Positions 1-4,757 of a stretch of DNA of 6,141 nucleotides are shown piece by piece (within the stretch, counting starts at the first letter, position 1; the number at the start of each line of letters is the position of its first letter). The notes beneath the pieces were generated by a model. That model was not told the DNA's origin. It ran no database searches and saw only the letters and a list, made by a program, of their open reading frames with translations. Position numbers and translations under genes: made by a program. The DNA is taken from the NCBI GenBank assembly GCA_020851885.1, contig JADZBW010000138.1, positions 1 through 6,141 on the forward strand. Direction: 5' to 3'. Source of the DNA: Fimbriimonadaceae bacterium (GTDB taxonomy: Bacteria > Armatimonadota > Fimbriimonadia > Fimbriimonadales > Fimbriimonadaceae).

Positions 1-73
1 GTGCCAAGTTGCCGATGGAGCCTAGGATCACGACAGCGGAGGATGCGGCGATGATTCGCTTTGCGTTTTTCAT
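1..73 (-). CDS. N-terminus of a probable exported protein (partial, runs off the left edge)
   Basis: Reading leftward from an ATG at 73-71, the frame is open to the window edge and gives MKNAKRIIAASSAVVILGSI followed by GNLA. Two lysines and an arginine ahead of an uninterrupted hydrophobic run are what a Sec signal peptide or N-terminal membrane anchor looks like, so I infer a secreted, periplasmic or membrane-anchored product. No cleavage site or mature domain is visible in the 24 codons present, so the function is unknown. Upstream there is only a weak purine stretch (AAAGAG, about 7-8 bases before the ATG). An alternative upstream ATG in the same strand hits a stop after four codons. The gene diverges from the membrane protein/methyltransferase pair across a 76-bp gap. 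Confidence 0.55.
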   Translation of the reverse strand, partial: MKNAKRIIAASSAVVILGSIGNLA

Positions 74-149
74 GACTTCACTCTTTAGTGGACTTCCATA
101 GGGTCAACGTTCAACTGTCGCGTTCGTTACGTCTGTAGGAATGGGGAGC
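74..149. promoter_or_regulatory. Divergent intergenic region, presumed to carry two promoters
   Basis: This is the only space between two divergently read genes, so promoters for both should lie here (inference). The pentamer TCAAC occurs twice, at 104-108 and 111-115, around an AACGTT palindrome, and reads as GTTGA repeats on the minus strand. These could be a -35-like element or a small operator. I could not find a convincing pair of -35 and -10 boxes with 16-18 bp spacing for either direction. Confidence 0.2.
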
Positions 150-536
150 ATGCATAGAAAGACTCGGAAACTGGCGGTGGCTTATCTGGTCTTCCAAACG
201 GTAGTCGCCTCGATTTGGTGGGTGGCGATGCTACTGCGGCCAGAATGGCGGGCCTGGTTCTTCGTGGATCCCAATGCGGAGATGCATTGGATGTCCTTCC
301 TCTTGCCCGACCTGGTATTCATCGTAGGCGCGGGGTGGCTTGCGGCAATAGGTCTCCGTCACGAACACCGATGGGGTTGGGCGATGCTTGTCCTTCATGC
401 GGGCGGAGTCGGATATGCGGCCCTTTTCAATTTGGCGACGACAATGATTTCGGGAGTCGCTTGGCCAGGGACGCTCCTGATGCTCGCCAGCTTTGTGGCA
501 GTGACTTGGTTCTGCCGAAGGCTCCGTCCTCAATGA
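150..536 (+). CDS. Small four-helix integral membrane protein, function unknown
   Basis: The product is 128 residues from the ATG at 150, or 131 from the in-frame ATG at 141. I prefer 150 because an AGGA at 137-140 lies 9 bases before it, whereas it abuts the ATG at 141 directly. Four hydrophobic segments are visible, at about residues 9-28 (rich in Trp and Val), 46-66, 73-94 and 99-119. They are preceded by a basic N-terminus (HRKTRK) and followed by a basic tail (RRLRPQ), which would put both ends in the cytoplasm. No catalytic motif or known domain is recognised. Its stop overlaps the start of the downstream methyltransferase as ATGA, so the two are very probably co-translated and may work together at the membrane. 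The assignment as a real gene rests on the well-formed membrane profile and the coupling. Confidence 0.7.
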   Translation: MHRKTRKLAVAYLVFQTVVASIWWVAMLLRPEWRAWFFVDPNAEMHWMSFLLPDLVFIVGAGWLAAIGLRHEHRWGWAMLVLHAGGVGYAALFNLATTMISGVAWPGTLLMLASFVAVTWFCRRLRPQ

Positions 537-1153
537 AGCTCTTGACGGAAACAAGGACTTCGCGGACTCCATCCGTGCCGATCAATGTCCTGAAGACCTT
601 GGGTCAGATCGTTGCGTTTTGGGGCTTCTTTCTGGGGCTGGTCCCCACCGGGATCATCGAAGTCGAACGTCGACTGGGGTGGGCGGCCCTGCCGATTCCA
701 TCGGGCATCGGTTGGGCGTTGTTTGGCTTGGCGAGCGTGCTCGGGCTATGGAGCGGGATGATCTTCGCGGTCAAGGGTGGTGGAACACCGCTGCCGCTCG
801 ATACGACAACCCAACTGGTCGTACTGGGTCCTTACCGAGTGGTACGCAATCCGATGGCCTTGGCAGGAATCACGCAAGGGATTGCGGTCGGGTTGGCTCG
901 TGGCTCACCAACAACGGTGCTTTACAGCCTGGCCGGGGCAATCGCTTGGCATCTTTTCGCCCGGCCCTGGGAAGAGTCCGACTTGGAACGTCGGTTTGGT
1001 GACCCATACCGAAGGTATCGAGAGGCGGTGCCACTTTGGCGACCCAGGCTGAAGCCCTACCCGCAAGTCAATGCGGGTCCGCTGACAGAAACTTCTCAAG
1101 ATACGCTCGTCCCGCTTGGCCATGCCACTCAAGATGGCGAAACTCCGCCATAA
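533..1153 (+). CDS. Isoprenylcysteine carboxyl methyltransferase/PEMT-family membrane methyltransferase
   Basis: This 206-residue protein belongs to the ICMT/PEMT-type membrane methyltransferases, which transfer a methyl group from S-adenosylmethionine to a lipid or lipophilic acceptor in the membrane; the bacterial substrates are mostly unknown. Hydrophobic segments lie at about 24-44, 58-80 and 108-142. The family signature is clear: GPYRVVRNPMAL at 99-110 (the usual GPYR-x-x-R-[HN]-P element), then EESDLERRFGDPYRRYREAV at 147-166 followed by PLWRPRLKP, the conserved C-terminal SAM-binding region. The ATG at 533 is chosen because it overlaps the preceding stop by ATGA; the same frame is open further upstream but only as an antiframe of the membrane-protein gene. 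After residue 175 comes a 30-residue hydrophilic tail with no family resemblance, whose DNA overlaps the opposite-strand gene by 86 bp. Confidence 0.85.
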   Translation: MKLLTETRTSRTPSVPINVLKTLGQIVAFWGFFLGLVPTGIIEVERRLGWAALPIPSGIGWALFGLASVLGLWSGMIFAVKGGGTPLPLDTTTQLVVLGPYRVVRNPMALAGITQGIAVGLARGSPTTVLYSLAGAIAWHLFARPWEESDLERRFGDPYRRYREAVPLWRPRLKPYPQVNAGPLTETSQDTLVPLGHATQDGETPP

Positions 1154-1394
1154 GTCGAGTTGCGGCCAGGCGAACTTCCTCCTCGCCTTTCGCGGCGAGA
1201 ATTGCCGGCGCCAGCTCTTCCTTGATGAGATCGGCCGCCTGAAGGAGGTCGTGAATGTCGACGGCGATCCCATCGACTCCCTCTTGCTGATAGCCGGTGG
1301 CGAGCAAGCGATCCTGGACGGCCTCCCCAAGCAGCCAATGCTCGGCCACCATGGGATCGGTGCTGCCTTCGTTGGGATCGCGGTCCTTTACCAT
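1068..1394 (-). CDS. Conserved-looking hypothetical protein, 108 aa, co-transcribed with prfA
   Basis: I do not recognise this protein. It begins MVKDRDPNEGSTDPMVAEHW and is acidic and apparently mostly helical, with likely helices around residues 15-31, 43-68 (rich in Ala, Leu and Glu) and 70-102. There is no signal peptide, membrane segment, cysteine pair or nucleotide-binding motif, so it is probably a small cytosolic protein. Its ATG follows the TAA stop of prfA with no base between them (TAAATG), so translation by the ribosomes leaving prfA is the simplest model. In many bacteria the gene after prfA is prmC, which methylates the RF1 GGQ glutamine, but this protein is far too short and lacks the NPPY motif of that enzyme. 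Its last 28 codons lie opposite the methyltransferase tail. It could be a translation-associated accessory protein, which is inference from position only. Confidence 0.65.
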   Translation of the reverse strand: MVKDRDPNEGSTDPMVAEHWLLGEAVQDRLLATGYQQEGVDGIAVDIHDLLQAADLIKEELAPAILAAKGEEEVRLAATRLMAEFRHLEWHGQAGRAYLEKFLSADPH

Positions 1395-2462
1395 TTAGGC
1401 CGCCTCGTCGCTTTCTCCAAGTTTTCGGGCTTGCTCGTCTTGGACGAGGGCGTCGATCATCGACTGGATGTCACCGTCCATAAAGGTCACCATGTTGTGG
1501 GCTTGGAAGCCGATGCGGTGATCGGTGATGCGGCTTTGGGGGAAGTTGTAAGTGCGGATCTTCTCACTGCGGTCACCGGTGCCGATCTGGCCCTTTCGCA
1601 AGCCAGATCGCTCGGCGGCCAGTCGTTCTTGTTCCAGTTGATAGATCTTGGCGCGAAGGACAGCCATCGCCTTGAGCTTGTTTTGAGCTTGGCTGCGCTC
1701 GTCCTGACACGTCACGACGATCGCGGTTGGTTTGTGGATGATCCGAATCGCGGTCTCGTTCTTCTGCATGTGCTGTCCGCCGGCCGATGAGGAGCAGAAG
1801 GTCGAGACTTCCAAATCGTCGTTCTTGATATCGACGTCCACTTCTTCGGCCTCGGGAAGGACGGCGACGGTTACGGTGGAGGTGTGGATGCGACCTTGGC
1901 TCTCGGTGGCCGGGACACGCTGGACTCGGTGAACTCCGCTCTCGTGCTTGAGTTGACTGTAAGCTCCCATCTCGTTGATGTTGAAGACGGCGCGGGAGAC
2001 CCCGCCTATGCCACTCTCTTCGAGATCGACGACCTCCGTTTTCCAACGGCGGCGTTCACAGTAGCGAAGGTACATCCTCATCAATTCGCCCGCGAAGAGG
2101 GCGGCTTCATCGCCGCCGGCGGCGGGCCGAATTTCCACGATCACGGGCTTGTCGTCGAGCGGATCCTTCGGGACCAACATGCCCTTGAGTTTGAGCTCCA
2201 ATTCCGTGATCCGCAACTTCAGCGGGTCTAATTCGGCGAGCGCCATTTCCTTCATTTCGGGATCGTTGAGGAGTTCCTGGGTTTCGTCCAGGTCCTTGAG
2301 GGTCTTGCGGTAGTCGCGGATCGTGGTGACGATCGGCTCAAGCTCCGCACGCAGTTTCCCCAGGCGCTGCATCTCCTTTGGGTTCGTCACGATCGCGGGA
2401 TCGTTGAAGTCGGCCTCAACGGATTCGAATCGTTTCTCGATTTCCTGGAGCTTGTCAAGCAT
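1395..2462 (-). CDS. prfA: Peptide chain release factor 1 (RF1)
   Basis: RF1 recognises UAA and UAG in the ribosomal A site and triggers hydrolysis of the peptidyl-tRNA. The 355-residue length is normal for the family (about 355-360). An N-terminal helical domain occupies about residues 1-105; AAGGDEAALFAGEL at 114-127 is a family block. The tripeptide PAT at 184-186 corresponds to the RF1 stop-codon motif PxT, which separates it from RF2 (SPF). The catalytic GGQ is at 228-230, with CQDERSQAQNK at 252-262 and GDRSEKIRTYNFPQSRITDHR at 296-316 also conserved. Unusually, the GGQ flanks read STFCSSSAGGQHMQKNETAI where typical RF1 has an Arg, SGAGGQHVN and T/S-rich residues. No Shine-Dalgarno sequence precedes the ATG. 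It lies 82 bp after tRNA-His and is followed immediately by the 108-residue protein. Confidence 0.97.
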   Translation of the reverse strand: MLDKLQEIEKRFESVEADFNDPAIVTNPKEMQRLGKLRAELEPIVTTIRDYRKTLKDLDETQELLNDPEMKEMALAELDPLKLRITELELKLKGMLVPKDPLDDKPVIVEIRPAAGGDEAALFAGELMRMYLRYCERRRWKTEVVDLEESGIGGVSRAVFNINEMGAYSQLKHESGVHRVQRVPATESQGRIHTSTVTVAVLPEAEEVDVDIKNDDLEVSTFCSSSAGGQHMQKNETAIRIIHKPTAIVVTCQDERSQAQNKLKAMAVLRAKIYQLEQERLAAERSGLRKGQIGTGDRSEKIRTYNFPQSRITDHRIGFQAHNMVTFMDGDIQSMIDALVQDEQARKLGESDEAA

Positions 2463-2471
2463 GTGCAGGAG

Positions 2472-2477
2472 AGTTTA
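2472..2477 (-). promoter_or_regulatory. Possible -10 box for a leaderless or near-leaderless prfA transcript
   Basis: On the minus strand TAAACT, matching the TANNNT core of a -10 box, ends 9 bases before the prfA ATG, and no AGGAG-like sequence occurs in those 9 bases or just upstream. That geometry places transcription start at or near the A of the ATG. The -35 region is poor (CTGAAC about 18 bases upstream). The alternative is that prfA is only read through from the tRNA-His promoter. Confidence 0.25.
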
Positions 2478-2487
2478 CCGGAGGGCA

Positions 2488-2503
2488 TCCTGACAGTTCA
2501 GGA
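2488..2503. repeat. Short inverted repeat (6-bp stem, 4-base loop) between tRNA-His and prfA
   Basis: TCCTGA and TCAGGA flank a four-base loop (CAGT on the plus strand, ACTG on the minus). In RNA this would fold as a perfect six-pair hairpin in the tRNA-His to prfA spacer. It is not followed by a U run on the minus strand, so it is not a standard intrinsic terminator. It might mark a processing point or partial terminator, or be chance. Confidence 0.3.
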
Positions 2504-2544
2504 GGACCTAAGCCGTGGCCCTGCGCAGAGGAGTCTGGGGCGAT

Positions 2545-2621
2545 TGGGGCGGATAATGGGTCTCGAACCCACGACCTCCTCAGCCACAGTGAGGCGCTCT
2601 AACCCCTGAGCTATATCCGCC
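2545..2621 (-). tRNA. tRNA-His (anticodon GUG), with encoded G-1 and 3' CCA
   Basis: The reverse complement folds into a complete cloverleaf. The acceptor stem GCGGATA pairs with TATCCGC. The D arm is GCTC-AGGGGTTA-GAGC. The anticodon arm is CCTCA-CTGTGGC-TGAGG, with GTG at positions 34-36. The variable loop is AGGTC, and the T arm is GTGGG-TTCGAGA-CCCAT with one G-U pair. Counting from G1 to the discriminator gives exactly 73 bases. The histidine identity element is present in the DNA: an extra G at -1 (complement of C at 2621) opposite discriminator C73 (2548). The CCA end is also encoded (2547-2545). The gene lies just upstream of and in the same direction as prfA. Confidence 0.97.
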
Positions 2622-2632
2622 GCGCGACGTTG

Positions 2633-2638
2633 ATTATA
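2633..2638 (-). promoter_or_regulatory. -10 box (TATAAT) of the tRNA-His promoter
   Basis: The minus strand carries a perfect TATAAT here, ending 11 bases before the G-1 of tRNA-His. Transcription would then start about 4-6 bases ahead of the mature 5' end, leaving a very short leader of GC-rich sequence (CGCGC) for RNase P to remove. No good TTGACA lies 16-18 bases further upstream; the closest candidates are poor. Transcription may continue into prfA, since no U-tract terminator separates them. Confidence 0.6.
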
Positions 2639-2825
2639 CCAAGCGGTCCGTCGGGACTTGTGGAAAGACCCTATGAGGACCGATGGGGCTCGGATTCGAC
2701 ACCCTTTCAAATGCTCTCAGAGGGACCGCTGATCTCTTTGATCCACTTGGCCGTGGTGTCAGCTCTTTGCCGAGTTGGAGGGACTTCGCCTGACGGCCTG
2801 CTGCCGCGAGATTGCCACGACGAAA
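2639..2825. other. Stretch without a confident gene, ahead of the small ORF and folK
   Basis: This holds the upstream region of the minus-strand tRNA promoter and, presumably, the plus-strand promoter for the folK/pilC transcript, but no clear -35/-10 pair is visible on the plus strand. One plus-strand frame is open from 2742 (just after a TGA at 2739) through to the TGA at 2934, including a TTG at 2775, so the small ORF that follows could start earlier than its ATG. Other open frames here have unnatural compositions and I do not regard them as genes. Confidence 0.4.
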
Positions 2826-2936
2826 ATGGTCAACGACGAGCCGATTGATCGAGCGGCGTCTCCCATGAACCCACGCTGCCTCGGCCAGGTGCAAGAGGCA
2901 ACCGACCTTTCGGTGCAGTACTCTCTTGAGCAATGA
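2826..2936 (+). CDS. Possible small ORF (36 aa) overlapping the folK start
   Basis: ATG at 2826 opens a 36-codon frame translating to MVNDEPIDRAASPMNPRCLG and then QVQEATDLSVQYSLEQ. Its TGA stop shares ATGA with the folK start, the arrangement expected of translationally coupled genes. About two thirds of its third codon positions are G or C, compatible with coding but no more so than the genome average seems to be. There is no clear ribosome site before the ATG. The same frame is open back to 2742, so a TTG start at 2775 would give 53 residues with two extra adjacent cysteines. I recognise no family. It may simply be leader sequence; the 4-bp overlap is the main reason to list it. Confidence 0.3.
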   Translation: MVNDEPIDRAASPMNPRCLGQVQEATDLSVQYSLEQ

Positions 2937-3451
2937 GCGATCTCGTCCCGGTTGGCGTTGCCTTGGGGTCCAACATTGGCGACCGTTTGGGGAACTTACA
3001 AAAGGCCCTCGATGAACTCGCCAATGTCGTCGAGGACATCGAGGTATCGGGAATCTACGAGTCGTCTCCCATGTACAAGATCGATCAACCGGAATTTCTC
3101 AACGCGGCTGTCGTCGGATTCACAATGCTCGGTCCAATGGCGATGCTTCGGGAATTGAAGCGAATCGAGGCCAAGGTTGGTCGCCTGGAGCGGGAGAGAA
3201 ACGGTCCGCGCGAGATCGACCTCGACGTTATCTTCTACGGAGCGCTGAGTCTGCTCAGTCCAACGCTTGCCCTTCCCCATCCAAGAATGGCGGAGCGGCG
3301 ATTCGTGCTTTTGCCGCTTGCCGAACTACGCCCATACCTAAAGTTGCCCAAGATGGTGGCAATCTCCGAACTTCTAGATCAAACTGAGTGCCAATCCGGG
3401 GACGTCCTAAGAAGCAACCATGCCGTTCTTTCAATACCAGGCGACCGATAA
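2933..3451 (+). CDS. folK: 2-amino-4-hydroxy-6-hydroxymethyldihydropteridine pyrophosphokinase (HPPK)
   Basis: This cytosolic folate-biosynthesis enzyme transfers pyrophosphate from ATP to 6-hydroxymethyl-7,8-dihydropterin, giving the substrate of dihydropteroate synthase. The 172-residue length is normal. Family blocks in order: VALGSNIGDRLGNLQKAL (8-25), YESSPMYKIDQPEFLNAAV (42-60, pterin-binding side), GRLERERNGPREIDLDVIFYG (83-103) with the two magnesium-binding aspartates at 96 and 98, and PHPRMAERRFVLLPLAEL (115-132). The ATG at 2933 is the only possible start nearby because a TGA in the same frame sits at 2927-2929. Its ribosome site is weak (GAG three bases before). No folP, folB or folE is adjacent within the window. 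The last 32 bp overlap the start of the first pilC-like gene, so it is probably the first recognised gene of that transcript. Confidence 0.95.
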   Translation: MSDLVPVGVALGSNIGDRLGNLQKALDELANVVEDIEVSGIYESSPMYKIDQPEFLNAAVVGFTMLGPMAMLRELKRIEAKVGRLERERNGPREIDLDVIFYGALSLLSPTLALPHPRMAERRFVLLPLAELRPYLKLPKMVAISELLDQTECQSGDVLRSNHAVLSIPGDR

Positions 3452-4718
3452 GCAAGGGAACCCAATTCAAGGAACGGTGCAGGCAAGCGATGTTCAAGAG
3501 GCCAGTCGGGCATTGGCGCTTCAGGGATTCCGCGTCTCGGACCTTCGCGAACCGGGAGCCGCGCCCCCAATCGCACGACCGGCAACCGCGCCACCCAATC
3601 CGATCGAGTCGGTGCGTCCGTCGGGAGTAGCTCTTCAACCACCGGCGGCGAAGCCGATCGGGCCGATCCGCAAGACGCGTAAAGGAACTGACAAGGACAC
3701 CTATTTTCTCTTTTCGCAAATTGCCAGCTACCTGAAAGCGGGCACGAATCCCGCGACTGCATTTGCCGAAGTCGGTCGCAAGTATCCGAGATCAGACTAC
3801 CGTGAGGCATTTCAGATGGTCGCAGCGAAGGTCACGGAAGGCAAGGGAATTGCGGAAATCATGGAGCAGTACCCCTACCTCTTCTCTCCGAATGTCGTCG
3901 GCCAGGTCCGAGCGGGTGAATATGGCGGGTATCTGCCGGAAGCAATGGACTCGATTGTGGATCAGGCGGACGCAAGTCGCAAGATGCGAAGGTGGTTCTT
4001 ATGGCTTGGAATCTCTGTTTTCAGCATCCTGCCCTCCTATCTTATTGGCAAGGGACTGCTGGGTGGGGTCCTCCGAAGCTGGGACACCCAGGAGGCAACG
4101 GGGGGGACGGCGCCCGTTGGACCGGCCGTGATGGCGGGCATCGTCAAGGAGTTTTCAGGACCCCTGGGCATTTTCTCGATCGTCTCGATGACGCTCCTGA
4201 TCGTGGGAATCTACGTATGGCAACAGATGCCGCTGAGAGTGACCCGACATCGTTTGGCCCTTGCCGTGCCGACGGTCGGCAAAAGGGCCCGCGCGGAGGC
4301 GTTCGCCGCGTTCGCTTGGAATTTGAGCCATCTGGGTAAGGCGGGGATTACCCCGATTCAATCTTGGCAACTGGCGGCCGACACGGTCCCCAATCAGGCG
4401 ATCAGGGAGACGCTGCTCGAACAGCGTGCCCATATGAATGATCGGACGAAGCTCAGTGAGGCTCTTCAGCGCACGAAGATGCTTCCCTACGAATTTGGCG
4501 CGATGGTCCAGACGGGAGAGATCACGGGTGACATCGCCGGTCAATTGATGAACGGGGCGAGGTCTCAACAGGATGAATTCCGATATCAGGACAATGCGGC
4601 CAAGAAGCGGGCGGGATGCTGGATCGCCCTGGTCAATGTGGCCTTTGCCGCTCTTCTGTTCTTCTGGCTTTACTCCGACTTATTGCTTGGGGTGATGGAT
4701 AAGTTCAGCAAGGAATAA
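3420..4718 (+). CDS. PilC/GspF-family inner-membrane platform protein, first copy (divergent)
   Basis: GspF/PilC proteins form the inner-membrane platform that links the assembly ATPase to pilin polymerisation in type IV pili and type II secretion. This 432-residue protein has the usual order. An N-terminal domain, MPFFQYQATDKQGNPIQGTV, with DVQEASRALALQGF at 24-37, is followed by a Pro/Ala-rich linker at about 45-88. F domain 1 (about 93-190) carries LKAGTNP and RAGEYGGYL at 164-172. Two membrane helices lie at about 192-210 and 248-267. F domain 2 (about 291-398) carries GKAGITP and QTGEITGDI at 364-372, and a last helix spans about 400-424. Compared with typical members, domain 1 has T-N where V-P is usual and the TM1-TM2 loop lacks the usual pattern, so it is a diverged paralog. 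A G7 tract (4100-4106) lies in that loop. AGAAG five bases before the ATG may serve as ribosome site; the start lies inside folK. Confidence 0.88.
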   Translation: MPFFQYQATDKQGNPIQGTVQASDVQEASRALALQGFRVSDLREPGAAPPIARPATAPPNPIESVRPSGVALQPPAAKPIGPIRKTRKGTDKDTYFLFSQIASYLKAGTNPATAFAEVGRKYPRSDYREAFQMVAAKVTEGKGIAEIMEQYPYLFSPNVVGQVRAGEYGGYLPEAMDSIVDQADASRKMRRWFLWLGISVFSILPSYLIGKGLLGGVLRSWDTQEATGGTAPVGPAVMAGIVKEFSGPLGIFSIVSMTLLIVGIYVWQQMPLRVTRHRLALAVPTVGKRARAEAFAAFAWNLSHLGKAGITPIQSWQLAADTVPNQAIRETLLEQRAHMNDRTKLSEALQRTKMLPYEFGAMVQTGEITGDIAGQLMNGARSQQDEFRYQDNAAKKRAGCWIALVNVAFAALLFFWLYSDLLLGVMDKFSKE

Positions 4719-4748
4719 CGACGACTTGGCGAAGAGATTCCGTCTAGC

Positions 4749-4752
4749 AAGG
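4749..4752 (+). promoter_or_regulatory. Ribosome binding site of the second pilC-like gene
   Basis: AAGG lies five bases before the ATG at 4758, in a 39-bp gap with no visible terminator or promoter. It is one of the better Shine-Dalgarno matches in a window where such sites are mostly weak, and supports the chosen start and independent initiation on a shared transcript. Confidence 0.5.
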
Positions 4753-4757
4753 TAACT

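Noticed and set aside
215..532. Upstream extension of the methyltransferase frame
   Set aside because: The frame stays open back to 215 but overlaps the four-helix membrane protein out of frame and has a Cys/Arg/Gly-rich, unfamily-like composition. The ATGA overlap at 533 is a better start.
1116..1790. 224-codon plus-strand open frame
   Set aside because: It lies antisense to prfA and the 108-residue gene. prfA is unmistakable, so this is a mirror frame of its codon bias, with no recognisable domain.
2488..2503. Inverted repeat considered as an intrinsic terminator of tRNA-His
   Set aside because: The six-pair stem is followed by TGCCCTCC on the minus strand, not by a U run, so it is listed only as a repeat.
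2498..2710. 70-codon minus-strand open frame
   Set aside because: It runs straight through the tRNA-His gene and its promoter, so it cannot be a normal protein-coding gene.
2630..2848. 72-codon plus-strand open frame in the tRNA-folK gap
   Set aside because: It begins inside the tRNA-His promoter region, has no ribosome site and shows no recognisable motif. The frame ends before folK without any coupling.
2634..2933. 99-codon minus-strand open frame with a TTG start
   Set aside because: It ends in the tRNA-His -10 box, has no ribosome site, and its Arg-rich composition resembles no natural fold. It also lies opposite the candidate leader frame of folK.
3255..3719. Minus-strand open frames across the folK/pilC junction
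   Set aside because: They are antisense to two well-supported genes, rich in Arg and Trp, with no domain signal.
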